Of a stretch of 22,508 nucleotides of DNA, positions 15,268 through 22,508 are shown piece by piece; the stretch's first letter is position 1; every line of letters starts with the position of its first letter. The DNA is from an uncultured Bacteroidales bacterium (GTDB lineage Bacteria > Bacteroidota > Bacteroidia > Bacteroidales > Muribaculaceae): NCBI GenBank assembly GCA_900554845.1, contig USIY01000010.1, forward strand, positions 1 through 22,508. Direction: 5' to 3'. A model generated the notes under the pieces. It did no database searches. It was given only the letters and a program-made list of their open reading frames with translations, and was not told the origin of the DNA. The position numbers and the translations under genes are program-made.

Positions 15268-16905
15268 TCAGTTTAGTACGATCTTTTCCGTATGGTGACT
15301 GCCGTCGGTGTAGACCACGCGTTTGATATAAATCCCGTTGACCGGATGCGTGACTTCATTGCCCGACAGGTTGTAGTAAACCACCTCCTTGACTTCTTTT
15401 TCAAATCCCGTGGCCTTTACTCCCAGTGTACTTGCATCCACAGTGACGAGCTCGGATTTATAGACTACGTCGCCATCTCCGATATAGAAAGACTGCAGGC
15501 CGAAGGATTCCGCGTCATCGAAATAGAACGAAATTGTATGGCTTTCGCCGTACGCCCATATGTTGTAGAAGTTGCCGGCGTCATAGGGGACATTTGTGGT
15601 CGGTTCGGTAAACAGAGGATATTCCCAAGTTTCGAAAGTGAAAAGTTCACCGTTTACATACATATTATAATACATCCTGTCGGTGCGAAGCAAGGCTCCA
15701 TTGACATTCGTATTGGGGATTTTCCAGACAATCGAACCCTGTATCGTATCTTCATTGAACGGAGTATATGACTCCACCGAAGGATTATTTGGGGCGGCGT
15801 TGAGCGACTCAGGATTTTGCTTCCAGAGCATAGGATTCTCCGCCAGCGCGTAATAGGCCACGTAGTCACGGTAATTGCTTACACAAAGACATTCGCCCGG
15901 GGCACTGTAAATTTTAGTCTCGGGGTCATAATTCATGGTTATCCGGTCGATCATTTCGTAAGTGTTCCAATCGTTTGGATTATCCGGAATCACTGTTTTC
16001 GTTGCCAGGAAATAATACGACTGGCCGTATTCGTTCTTTCCCATGTATTGCTGGGTGGGAATGATTATGTCTTTTCCCTCGGTAAGGGTTCCCTTAATCC
16101 AAAAGTCCTTGATGTAAGATGTGAATCCGTTGATATAGATGTCGCTGCCGTTGATTTTCACCTCGATCAAGGATTTGGTTCCAAGAGTGTCGAACGCCCA
16201 GTATTCAGAGGTCAGTCCGGCGGGAGGTGTGACGGGATCTTCGTCAGGAACCAGACTCCATTCCTCGAAAGCGTCTCCGAAACCTGACCATACATTAAGG
16301 GAATGGGGCTCGTTCTCGTATGTAATGCCCACAAGATACTTGGGGTTGACACCATTCTCGGTATCCACGGCATCTTTATCGTTGCCAAGATTCAGAATGA
16401 TGTTTCCGTTCTCCTCCACATCGTACACCAGATAGTTGTCTTCCGGATAGCAGATCATGTAATATTTCTCTCCATCCTGCTCCACTTCCTCCATCTTGTT
16501 GAGATACATATATCCCGTATCGCCATTTTCGTCAGTATATTCACCGATGCATTGAGGGAGCTGCACCGTGATTTTTCCGTCCGCATAGGTTCCCACGGCA
16601 TAGCTGTTGGTGGGAGATGTTTTCACAGGATCGAAGATATAGACCTTGGAGTCCGAGGTCCATACTATTTCGTTATACGCCTTGTTATCAGCAGAATAAT
16701 ACAAACCGAAATCAGATCCCCAGAACAGCCATCCAGAGTAATTCTCAGAATAGTTTTTCGATTCTCCTTCAGGTGCTTCGTAGATAACCTCGTTGCCCAC
16801 ACCCGTCGCCTCTTGTGGAGAATGGAGTTTCGGCGCGCCCAACGGATACGCGCCCATGACCGATGTAACCAACAAACAACTTGCCGCTAAGTAAAATCTC
16901 TTCAT
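15268..16905 (-). CDS. Large secreted protein with type IX secretion-like C-terminal sorting tail, unknown function
   Basis: A 545-residue protein with a signal peptide (MKRFYLAASCLLVTSVMGAYP). The mature part is acidic and rich in Tyr, Trp, Asn and Asp, with many predicted beta strands. Two similar halves may be present: a first with FWGSDFGLYYSADNKAYNEIVWTSDSKVYIFDPV, and a second after a PDEDPVTPPAG linker with SLIEVKINGSDIYINGFTSYIKDFWIKGTL, both followed by a strand and hydrophobic/Gly pattern. The C-terminus (VVYYNLSGNEV, HPVNGIYIKRVVYTDGSHHTEKIVLN in part) is a typical type A sorting tail. Such proteins are common, divergent surface proteins in Muribaculaceae and Prevotella. No enzyme motif is recognised. 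It is monocistronic, with a 390-bp upstream gap containing palindromes and a structured region. Confidence 0.82.
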   Translation of the reverse strand: MKRFYLAASCLLVTSVMGAYPLGAPKLHSPQEATGVGNEVIYEAPEGESKNYSENYSGWLFWGSDFGLYYSADNKAYNEIVWTSDSKVYIFDPVKTSPTNSYAVGTYADGKITVQLPQCIGEYTDENGDTGYMYLNKMEEVEQDGEKYYMICYPEDNYLVYDVEENGNIILNLGNDKDAVDTENGVNPKYLVGITYENEPHSLNVWSGFGDAFEEWSLVPDEDPVTPPAGLTSEYWAFDTLGTKSLIEVKINGSDIYINGFTSYIKDFWIKGTLTEGKDIIIPTQQYMGKNEYGQSYYFLATKTVIPDNPNDWNTYEMIDRITMNYDPETKIYSAPGECLCVSNYRDYVAYYALAENPMLWKQNPESLNAAPNNPSVESYTPFNEDTIQGSIVWKIPNTNVNGALLRTDRMYYNMYVNGELFTFETWEYPLFTEPTTNVPYDAGNFYNIWAYGESHTISFYFDDAESFGLQSFYIGDGDVVYKSELVTVDASTLGVKATGFEKEVKEVVYYNLSGNEVTHPVNGIYIKRVVYTDGSHHTEKIVLN

Positions 16906-16933
16906 AACCAGTGTCTCGTATAATTAAATTAAC

Positions 16934-16969
16934 AATAAGTAAGTGTTTAAATTTCAATACTTACTTATT
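16934..16969. repeat. 36-bp palindrome resembling the ends of the MITE-like element
   Basis: AATAAGTAAGT (16934-16944) pairs with ACTTACTTATT (16959-16969) around GTTTAAATTTCAAT. The left half read inward (AGTAAGTGTTTAAATTT) matches the copy A terminus (AGAAACTGTTTAAATTT) at 15 of 17 positions; the right half read inward matches the copy B right end at about 16 of 20. It may be a collapsed or deletion-derived remnant, or an unrelated hairpin. It lies in the leader of the sorting-tail gene. Confidence 0.45.
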
Positions 16970-17064
16970 TTGTTTAGGTGATTAGTTACATATTTTTTCA
17001 TAATTATAGAAATTATGATACACAATTGTCTGTTACCGCATCGGCGGTTAAAAACATAGATAGT

Positions 17065-17132
17065 ATGGGAATGGATTTGTCAAAAACCTCTGTTTTTTGA
17101 TTCCCATTCTATAAATCAACTTGTTGATTTAT
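17065..17132. other. Double stem-loop in the 390-bp gap between the sorting-tail gene and the Crp/Fnr gene
   Basis: First structure: ATGGGAAT (17065-17072) pairs with ATTCCCAT (17100-17107) and encloses a nested CAAAAAC/GTTTTTTG stem (17081-17087 with 17092-17099). Second: ATAAATCAAC (17111-17120) pairs with GTTGATTTAT (17123-17132). The rest of 16906-17295 is A/T-rich with no gene seen. These could be a small RNA, a leader of either divergent gene, or regulator binding sites; none is proven. Confidence 0.4.
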
Positions 17133-17252
17133 ATCGCAAAATTATTGTTTGTAATTTTTTTGTCAAATGATAAATGTCAAGAAAATTGAATTTCTATAGA
17201 TAAGTACAGTATTTTTTGATAAGGTCAGTGAGGAAAATTCATCGATTATTGT

Positions 17253-17260
17253 TAAATTTG
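17253..17260 (+). promoter_or_regulatory. Possible -7 element for the Crp/Fnr gene
   Basis: TAAATTTG matches TAnnTTTG and lies 35 bp before ATG 17296. No TTTG is present 19-21 bp upstream of it, so this is only a half-site match. Confidence 0.4.
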
Positions 17261-17295
17261 CAATTTAGAGATGAAATCAATCAAACCAGAAGAAA

Positions 17296-17865
17296 ATGGA
17301 TTTAAGCCAGGCTTTACGCAGCATTAAGCACTTGTCGGACACAACATTTAGGAAACTGTCGGAAATGGCGGAGGTCCGTAGCGTGAAAAAAGGAGAATGT
17401 ATCATCAGGCAAGGTCGGATTGACAATAATTTCATAGTCATAAAGGAAGGGATATTCCGCTTATGGTTCATCGCCAACGGCAAGGAGCGGACCATAGGGT
17501 TCGGTTGCGCCGGCGACCCGTTCACATCCATAGCCACATATAGAAGCGGAGAACAATCTATTTTCTCCTTTGAGGCAGTCACCGATGCCGAGGTCTACCT
17601 TATGTCTCAGAGCGATATAAAGGCTCTTATAGCCGAAGACCGGGATTTTGCCGACTGGATGTCGGCCTATTTATTTGAGCAATTGGACGCGCTGTACAGA
17701 AAAGAAGTGATTTTCGGTACTTACAACGCTACCAAAAGGTTCGAGACGTTTGTGCTGAACAGACCGGAAATCTACAAGAGCGTCCCCTCAAAATATCTTG
17801 CGCAATATCTCAACATAGCTCCTGAAACTCTGAGCCGGATTCAGTCATCCCTTATAAAGAAATAG
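17296..17865 (+). CDS. Crp/Fnr-family transcriptional regulator
   Basis: A 189-residue cytoplasmic protein. Residues about 5-115 form a cyclic-nucleotide-binding-like beta roll (VKKGECIIRQG at 30-40, NNFIVIKEGIFRLWF at 44-58, DAEVYLMSQSDIKALI at 97-112). Then come the dimerisation helix (about 115-140) and a short C-terminal HTH (VPSKYLAQYLNIAPETLSRIQSSL, about 163-186). The phosphate-binding pattern for cAMP (RxSA) is not seen: the region reads GCAGDPFTSIATYRSGEQ, so the ligand is probably not cAMP. Fnr iron-sulfur cysteines are absent. Bacteroidota carry many such regulators with unknown effectors. The start is ATG 17296, giving the family's normal length. It lies head-to-head with the sorting-tail gene, which may be a target. 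Confidence 0.9.
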   Translation: MDLSQALRSIKHLSDTTFRKLSEMAEVRSVKKGECIIRQGRIDNNFIVIKEGIFRLWFIANGKERTIGFGCAGDPFTSIATYRSGEQSIFSFEAVTDAEVYLMSQSDIKALIAEDRDFADWMSAYLFEQLDALYRKEVIFGTYNATKRFETFVLNRPEIYKSVPSKYLAQYLNIAPETLSRIQSSLIKK

Positions 17866-17869
17866 TCTG

Positions 17870-17910
17870 GAAGGCGCCTTCGGCCTTACGCCCGGGAGTT
17901 CACCGAACTC
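17870..17910 (+). other. Palindromes downstream of the Crp/Fnr gene, possible weak terminator
   Basis: A perfect 12-bp palindrome GAAGGCGCCTTC (17870-17881) is followed by GAGTTC-ACC-GAACTC (17896-17910). Both lie within 45 bp of the stop codon, but no T-run follows either one. The rest of the 198-bp gap holds the promoter of the next gene. Confidence 0.35.
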
Positions 17911-18001
17911 GAGTTGAAAGCACACATCCTTTATGGTGTGTTTACTTTTAACACGAATTTAAAGATGAAAAAAGACGATAAGTTCGCGTTCGGGATTCCT
18001 T

Positions 18002-18032
18002 TTTGATATTCTCGGAGTTTTTAGTAACTTAG
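18002..18032 (+). promoter_or_regulatory. Promoter of the first AAA-ATPase-like/DUF1703 gene
   Basis: TTTG (18002-18005), 19 bp, TAACTTAG (18025-18032) fits the Bacteroidota -33/-7 pattern with one mismatch in the -7 (TTAG for TTTG). The surrounding TTTTTAGTAACTTAGCGG is shared almost exactly with the promoter of the paralogue at 19947-19977. The expected transcript would have a leader of only about 20-25 nt before ATG 18064. Confidence 0.7.
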
Positions 18033-18063
18033 CGGAGCAAAAGTCAAATCAATAGTAACGATA

Positions 18064-19617
18064 ATGGCACTAAAATATCCCATAGGTGTTCAGAGCTTTG
18101 CAATGCTTCGCGAAGACGGCTATGCGTATGTAGACAAGACAAGTTTTATCGAAAAACTTGTAACGGAAGGGAAGTATTATTTCCTGAGTAGGCCACGCCG
18201 ATTCGGAAAATCGTTGCTTCTTTCGACGATCGAGGCGTACTATCAAGGCCGAAAGGATCTATTTGAGGGTCTGGATATCAGCCGGCGGGAGTATGATTGG
18301 CAGCCGCATCCGGTTTTGCATATGGCCATGAATGCCAACAAATGCCAGTCTGTGCATGACTTGGAAGCCACTATCGAATCTTTCCTATACAATAATGAAC
18401 TTATATATGGCCGTAATGAGCCGTCGGAATCATTGGCCTTGCGTTTCGGAGCGTTGATACGCAGTGCGTATAATAAGACTGGCAGGAGGGTGGTCGTGCT
18501 TATCGATGAATATGACAAACCGTTACTGGATTCTGTGGGAAACAAAACACTGCAGGATGATTTGCGCGCCATACTGAAAGGGTTCTATTCCAATCTCAAG
18601 AACGGTGACCAATACATTCAGTTCGCCATGCTGACGGGTGTGTCTCGTTTCGGCAAACTGAGCATTTTCAGTGACCTCAACAATTTGCAGGACATATCCC
18701 TTTCTGAAAAATACAGCGCGATATGCGGAATGACCATAGAAGAAATCCGGGACAATTTCGATAGCGGAGTGCGCGAGCTTGCCGTCCGGAACGACATGTC
18801 GGCCAGTGAGGCATACGAGCAGCTGAAGAAGAACTATGACGGCTATCATTTCTCGCCGTCATCGCCCGACATGTACAATCCGTTCAGTCTCTTAAGCGCG
18901 CTTTCAAACGGACATTTCGGTGCATACTGGTTCTCCACCGGTACGCCCTCTTTCTTGATCAGGATGATACGCGACATGCAGATAGATCTACGAGATCTGG
19001 AGCATCTGGAGGAGAATATTGACGATTTGATGGACGCATCGTTCGACCTGAGCAACGCTGTGCCGATTATGTATCAAAGCGGGTATCTTACCATCCATAG
19101 CTATGATTCACGGTTCGGCACTGCTAATCTTGGATATCCTAACCGAGAGGTTGAAAGGGGATTCCTGAATGGTTTGATGAAAATATTCACAAGCAATTCT
19201 TCAGGCCGCAGTGAGTTTGACGTGCGCCGTTTTGTGCTTGATGTCGAGGCCGGACGAATTGAAGATTTCATGACGCGGCTGCAGTCGCTGTTCAGCGGCT
19301 ATCAGTACGATCAGATAGATCTTGGAAATCTCGAGCTTCATTATCGCAATGTAATCTACCTTACGATGAAATTGATGGGATTCTACACCCATGCCGAGAT
19401 GCGCACTGCCGCCGGACGTATCGATTTACTGGTCAGGACCCCCGACTATCTTTATCTGTTCGAGTTCAAGATAAACAAAAGCGCGCAGGCCGCCATGGAC
19501 CAGATAAACGATCGCGACTATCTGTTGCCCTTTCATGCGGATGGCCGCAAAATCATAAAGGTTGGAGTCAATTTCGACGACTCCATCCGTTCCATCTCCG
19601 AATGGATTGTGGAATAA
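18064..19617 (+). CDS. AAA-ATPase-like protein with C-terminal PD-(D/E)XK (DUF1703) nuclease-like domain, copy 1
   Basis: A 517-residue protein. The N-terminal AAA-ATPase-like domain starts YPIGVQSF and DGYAYVDKTSFIEKL (18-32), then a degenerate Walker A SRPRRFGKSLLLST (42-55) and Walker B VVVLIDEYDKPLLD (143-156). LTGVSRFGKLSIFSDLNNL and NYDGYHFSP are family-typical. The C-terminal domain has GRIDLLV (Asp454) and FEFK (Glu467, Lys469), the arrangement of PD-(D/E)XK nucleases, so the catalytic residues look intact. The family is greatly expanded in Bacteroidota and some Clostridia; its cellular role is unproven, and recombination, mobile-element or defence roles have been suggested. No membrane segment or signal is present. 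It has its own promoter and a paralogue downstream after 384 bp. Confidence 0.92.
   Translation: MALKYPIGVQSFAMLREDGYAYVDKTSFIEKLVTEGKYYFLSRPRRFGKSLLLSTIEAYYQGRKDLFEGLDISRREYDWQPHPVLHMAMNANKCQSVHDLEATIESFLYNNELIYGRNEPSESLALRFGALIRSAYNKTGRRVVVLIDEYDKPLLDSVGNKTLQDDLRAILKGFYSNLKNGDQYIQFAMLTGVSRFGKLSIFSDLNNLQDISLSEKYSAICGMTIEEIRDNFDSGVRELAVRNDMSASEAYEQLKKNYDGYHFSPSSPDMYNPFSLLSALSNGHFGAYWFSTGTPSFLIRMIRDMQIDLRDLEHLEENIDDLMDASFDLSNAVPIMYQSGYLTIHSYDSRFGTANLGYPNREVERGFLNGLMKIFTSNSSGRSEFDVRRFVLDVEAGRIEDFMTRLQSLFSGYQYDQIDLGNLELHYRNVIYLTMKLMGFYTHAEMRTAAGRIDLLVRTPDYLYLFEFKINKSAQAAMDQINDRDYLLPFHADGRKIIKVGVNFDDSIRSISEWIVE
19357..19532 (+). repeat. 176-bp tract identical to 21295-21470 in the downstream paralogue
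   Basis: By direct reading, every base of 19357-19532 equals the base 1938 positions downstream (21295-21470). It covers the nuclease-like motif region. The ATPase parts of the same two genes differ at many synonymous positions, so the identity is local rather than genewide. The pattern points to recent recombination or gene conversion. Confidence 0.85.
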
Positions 19618-20001
19618 GAATCTTATCGAAGTCCTTATAAAAGTCAGCAGCCCAATAATTTGAGGCAGATGAAGGTGAGTTCGCTTAACTTAATGAGCGT
19701 ATCATTTATATTGGTTTATTGGGTGAAGGGCAAATGAATCTGGAGATTGAAATATTTTATGATTATAAGAAAAAGAATCGAATTATAGCTATAAGTGACA
19801 AAAAATCAAGTTATAGCTGTGAACGGGATAAACGGACTACTTGTAGTGACTGTTGAGTCCGTTAATAAGCGACGATGTGGCGCCATGCAATGATTGCAGT
19901 TAATAATGACCTTTATTCTGTTAAAAAGAGTAAGGGAATTTACCGTTTTGACATCCAAAGGAATTTTAGTAACTTAGCGGTGGAATATAATTGCAGGCAC
20001 A
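19618..20001 (+). other. 384-bp intergenic region between the paralogues, with a hairpin and no convincing gene
   Basis: A/T-rich spacer. AACGGACT (19831-19838) pairs with AGTCCGTT (19856-19863), with a small nested ACT-TGT-AGT at 19839-19847; this may be an RNA structure. A longer-range CCCAATAA/TTATTGGG pair lies at 19651-19658 and 19716-19723. TTATAGCT occurs twice (near 19785 and 19811). The promoter of the second paralogue is at its right end. Nothing else is recognised. Confidence 0.4.
19947..19977 (+). promoter_or_regulatory. Promoter of the second AAA-ATPase-like/DUF1703 gene
   Basis: TTTG (19947-19950), 19 bp, TAACTTAG (19970-19977). Spacing and -7 sequence are the same as in the first paralogue, and the flanking TTTTAGTAACTTAGCGG is shared. 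The leader to ATG 20002 would be short, about 15-20 nt. Confidence 0.7.
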
Positions 20002-21567
20002 ATGGCAGAGAAATATCCGATAGGAGTTCAGAGCTTCGTGAAACTTCGCGAGGATGGATACACATATATAGACAAAACATCCTATATCGAAAAATTGATA
20101 GCAAAGGGCAATTGTTATTTTCTTAGCCGTCCACGCCGGTTCGGCAAGTCTCTGCTGCTGTCCACCATCGAGGCTTTCTATCAAGGCCGCAGAGATCTGT
20201 TCGAGGGTCTCGCAATCAGCCGTTCGGAGCATGATTGGCAGCCGCATCCTGTCCTTCATATAGCTCTAAATGCATGGGATTATAGCGGGCCCGAGAGCCT
20301 GCTGCAGAAACTCGGTTATGATTTAGAGCGCTGGGAGAAGCTGTACGGTACTGAAAGACAGTCAGCGCCTCACTCCGAACGATTCCGATATATCATCGAG
20401 CAGGCTTACACCCTTACAGCCCGGAAGGTGGTGATACTGATCGATGAATATGACAAGCCGTTGCTCGACACTGCAGGCAACCGCGAACTGCAGGACATCT
20501 ACCGCTCCCAGCTGAAAGCATTCTATGGCAACCTCAAGAACTGCGACCAGTACATAGAGTTCGCGATGCTCACAGGAGTGTCACGCTTCGGCAAGCTGAG
20601 CATCTTCAGTGACCTGAACAATCTTCAGGACATCTCGCTGTCGGAGGAATACAGTGCTATATGCGGCATGACCATAGAGGAAATCAGGGACAATTTCTCA
20701 GAGGGCGTGCAGGAATTGGCTGCCAAGAAAGGAGTGTCGGTCAACGAGGCTTACTGGGAGCTGAAAGAGAATTATGACGGCTACCATTTCGCTCCGGAGT
20801 CGCCCGACATGTACAATCCGTTTAGCCTTCTGAACGCCCTTCAGAGCAAGTATATAGGGGCATATTGGTTCTCCACGGGCACACCTACTTTCCTTGTGGA
20901 GATGATACGCCGCATGCAGATAGACCTGCGTGACCTGGAGCATATGAAAGTGAAGCTCAATAATCTGATGGACGCATCGTTCGACCTGAGCAACACTGTG
21001 CCGATAATGTACCAAAGTGGTTATCTGACAATACGCAGTTACGATCCCCGCTTCGGCATTGTACAGCTCGATTACCCTAACAAAGAAGTGGAACAAGGGT
21101 TTCTTGACATGTTAATGAAGGTTTACACTGACAGCAGACCTCCCAGAACTGAGTTTGATGTCAGTGAGTTTGTGCTTGATGTCGAGGGGGGACGAATTGA
21201 GGATTTCATGACTCGGCTACAGTCGTTGTTCAGCGGCTATCAGTACGACCAGATAGATCTTGGAAATCTCGAGCTGCATTATCGCAATGTAATATACCTT
21301 ACGATGAAATTGATGGGATTCTACACCCATGCCGAGATGCGCACTGCCGCCGGACGTATCGATTTACTGGTCAGGACCCCCGACTATCTTTATCTGTTCG
21401 AGTTCAAGATAAACAAAAGCGCGCAGGCCGCCATGGACCAGATAAACGATCGCGACTATCTGTTGCCCTTCCATGCGGACGGCCGCAAAATCATAAAGGT
21501 CGGGGTCAATTTCGACGATGCCATCCGTTCCATCTCGGGCTGGCTCATAGAAGAAGGGTTGAATTGA
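20002..21567 (+). CDS. AAA-ATPase-like protein with C-terminal PD-(D/E)XK (DUF1703) nuclease-like domain, copy 2
   Basis: A 521-residue paralogue of the preceding gene. It has the same layout: degenerate Walker A SRPRRFGKSLLLST (42-55), Walker B VVILIDEYDKPLLD, the LTGVSRFGKLSIFSDLNNL segment, and C-terminal GRIDLLV with FEFK, so putative nuclease residues are present. Compared with copy 1, residues about 85-140 (the insert after HPVLH) and 355-390 diverge most, while the region from EDFMTRLQSLFSGYQYD through GVNFDD is identical in protein sequence and largely in DNA. Divergent central parts may give each copy different specificity. It has its own promoter and ends 59 bp before prfB. As with copy 1, the cellular function is unknown. 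Confidence 0.92.
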   Translation: MAEKYPIGVQSFVKLREDGYTYIDKTSYIEKLIAKGNCYFLSRPRRFGKSLLLSTIEAFYQGRRDLFEGLAISRSEHDWQPHPVLHIALNAWDYSGPESLLQKLGYDLERWEKLYGTERQSAPHSERFRYIIEQAYTLTARKVVILIDEYDKPLLDTAGNRELQDIYRSQLKAFYGNLKNCDQYIEFAMLTGVSRFGKLSIFSDLNNLQDISLSEEYSAICGMTIEEIRDNFSEGVQELAAKKGVSVNEAYWELKENYDGYHFAPESPDMYNPFSLLNALQSKYIGAYWFSTGTPTFLVEMIRRMQIDLRDLEHMKVKLNNLMDASFDLSNTVPIMYQSGYLTIRSYDPRFGIVQLDYPNKEVEQGFLDMLMKVYTDSRPPRTEFDVSEFVLDVEGGRIEDFMTRLQSLFSGYQYDQIDLGNLELHYRNVIYLTMKLMGFYTHAEMRTAAGRIDLLVRTPDYLYLFEFKINKSAQAAMDQINDRDYLLPFHADGRKIIKVGVNFDDAIRSISGWLIEEGLN

Positions 21568-21575
21568 TGTCCGAT

Positions 21576-21606
21576 TTTCATAATAGAGGGGAATTTTGTA
21601 ATTTTG
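21576..21606 (+). promoter_or_regulatory. Promoter of prfB
   Basis: TTTC (21576-21579), 19 bp, TAATTTTG (21599-21606). The -7 matches TAnnTTTG exactly and the -33 has one mismatch. It lies 20 bp before ATG 21627, within the 59-bp gap after the second DUF1703 gene, so prfB appears to have its own promoter. Confidence 0.75.
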
Positions 21607-21626
21607 CAAAATAATAGTGCAAGAAT

Positions 21627-22508
21627 ATGATAACCGGCGATCAGCTAAAGGATATAGAAAAGAGAGTTCAGGATCTGAACCGTTACCTTGACATTGAGTC
21701 TAAGAAGATAGAGGTCGAGGAGGAGGAGTTGCGTACCCATGTTGCCGACTTCTGGGACGACCGGGAGAAAGCGGAGGCGCAGATGCGCAAGATCAAGGGG
21801 ATTCACTTTTGGATCGACGCCTACACGGCATTGGAGAAGCAGGTGGAGGAACTTCAGCTCTCGATGGACTTCCTTAAGGAGGGTCTGGTGACGGAGGAGG
21901 AGATAGACGCCGCCTATGCCAAGACTCTGGAAGAGGTTGAGAAACTGGAATTGCGCAATATGCTGCGCCGTGAGGAGGACAAGCTCGGAGTGGTTCTGAA
22001 GATCAACTCCGGCGCCGGAGGCACCGAGAGCCAGGACTGGGCGTCGATGCTTATGCGTATGTATCTGCGTTACGCCGAGCGTCACGGTTATAAGACGAGC
22101 ATAGCGCAGCTGCTTGACGGTGACGAAGCCGGCATCAAATCCGTCACCATCAATATCGAGGGGGATTATGCCTATGGGTTCCTGAAGAGCGAGAACGGCG
22201 TGCACCGCTTGGTCCGCGTCAGTCCTTACAACGCGCAGGGCAAGCGCATGACATCCTTTGCGTCGGTTTTTGTGACTCCTTTGGTTGACGACAGCATAGA
22301 AGTTACCGTGGAACCGGCCCGTGTGTCGTGGGATACCTTCCGAAGCGGAGGCGCCGGCGGCCAGAACGTGAACAAGGTGGAGTCCGGAGTGCGTCTGCGT
22401 TATCAATACACCGACCCCTATACCGGCGAGGAAGAGGAAATCCTTATTGAGAACACCGAGACGCGCGACCAGCCCAAGAACAAGGAGAACGCCATGCGTC
22501 AGCTTAAG
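21627..22508 (+). CDS. prfB: Peptide chain release factor 2 (RF2), 5' part
   Basis: The frame is open from ATG 21627 to the window edge (294 codons of about 365-370 expected). RF2 recognises UGA and UAA stop codons and triggers peptide release. The N-terminal helical domain begins MITGDQLKDIEKRVQDLNRYLDIE; the stop-codon motif reads SPY at 199-201 (SPF in E. coli RF2); the catalytic GGQ is at 244-246 in RSGGAGGQNVNKVESG. Many bacteria need a +1 shift at CTT TGA C near codon 25; here codons 21-22 are CTT GAC (21687-21692) in an uninterrupted frame, so no shift is required. This fits the protein sequence RYLDIE. The gene has its own promoter. The C-terminal end lies outside the window. Confidence 0.97.
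   Translation, partial: MITGDQLKDIEKRVQDLNRYLDIESKKIEVEEEELRTHVADFWDDREKAEAQMRKIKGIHFWIDAYTALEKQVEELQLSMDFLKEGLVTEEEIDAAYAKTLEEVEKLELRNMLRREEDKLGVVLKINSGAGGTESQDWASMLMRMYLRYAERHGYKTSIAQLLDGDEAGIKSVTINIEGDYAYGFLKSENGVHRLVRVSPYNAQGKRMTSFASVFVTPLVDDSIEVTVEPARVSWDTFRSGGAGGQNVNKVESGVRLRYQYTDPYTGEEEEILIENTETRDQPKNKENAMRQLK

Noticed and set aside
19734..19856. A 40-codon plus-strand reading frame (ATG 19734, TGA 19854) between the two paralogues, with GAAGGG just before it
   Set aside because: Too short and lysine/serine-rich with no similarity I recognise; its 3' end overlaps a hairpin, and random A/T-rich sequence readily gives such a frame. Only conservation in relatives would revive it.
18064..21567. 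The two ATPase/nuclease paralogues as a two-gene defence system
   Set aside because: Each has its own promoter, they are near-copies rather than complementary parts, and the family is scattered widely in Bacteroidota genomes. No other defence gene is nearby.
21645..22406. A 253-codon minus-strand frame opposite prfB
   Set aside because: The plus strand encodes RF2 with GGQ and other motifs; the reverse frame has no domain and a Leu/His-rich artefact composition.

Overview
The window looks like a chromosomal segment of a gut-type Bacteroidales bacterium, most plausibly Muribaculaceae or a close relative. Supporting this are a SusD-family glycan-binding lipoprotein, proteins with type IX secretion-like C-terminal sorting tails, a MACPF lipoprotein of the kind seen in Bacteroidales, promoters fitting the Bacteroidota -33 TTTG / -7 TAnnTTTG pattern, and weak Shine-Dalgarno sites. 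The genus is an inference; no rRNA or tRNA gene is visible.

Layout. Positions 1-4026 (+) are the 3' part of a polysaccharide utilisation locus (PUL): the C-terminal part of SusD, a GH43-like beta-propeller lipoprotein that appears to have lost its catalytic carboxylates (probably a surface glycan-binding protein), and an FG-GAP/VCBS repeat protein, closed by a hairpin. Positions 4289-10803 (+) form a tight four-gene operon (gaps 22, 12 and 22 bp): a small Ig-like/sorting-tail protein, an Asp-box propeller glycosidase (GH93/GH33-like), a GH2 enzyme and an alpha/alpha-toroid-like protein, ended by a strong terminator. This operon is bracketed by two inverted copies of a roughly 190-bp palindromic, MITE-like element. 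Next comes a MACPF lipoprotein (-, 11123-13324), which may be a BSAP-like antibacterial toxin. It is divergent from a TPR/transmembrane/LuxR-type HTH regulator (+, 13562-15121). A large sorting-tail surface protein (-, 15268-16905) and a Crp/Fnr regulator (+, 17296-17865) follow. The window ends with two paralogous AAA-ATPase-like/DUF1703 genes, each with its own near-identical promoter, and the first 294 codons of prfB (release factor 2).

How it fits together. The left 10.8 kb reads as one glycan-foraging region: outer-membrane capture (SusD plus propeller lipoprotein), then secreted enzymes that remove terminal sugars and hydrolyse oligosaccharides. The substrate cannot be fixed from sequence alone. 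The middle encodes surface proteins and regulators and may serve competition with other bacteria. The right end combines a duplicated, recombining accessory family with a housekeeping gene. The most notable observations are the palindromic repeat pair with a conserved centre and copy-specific arms, the degenerate GH43 protein, the MACPF/regulator pair, the 176-bp identical tract shared by the two DUF1703 paralogues, and a prfB that reads straight through the usual frameshift site.
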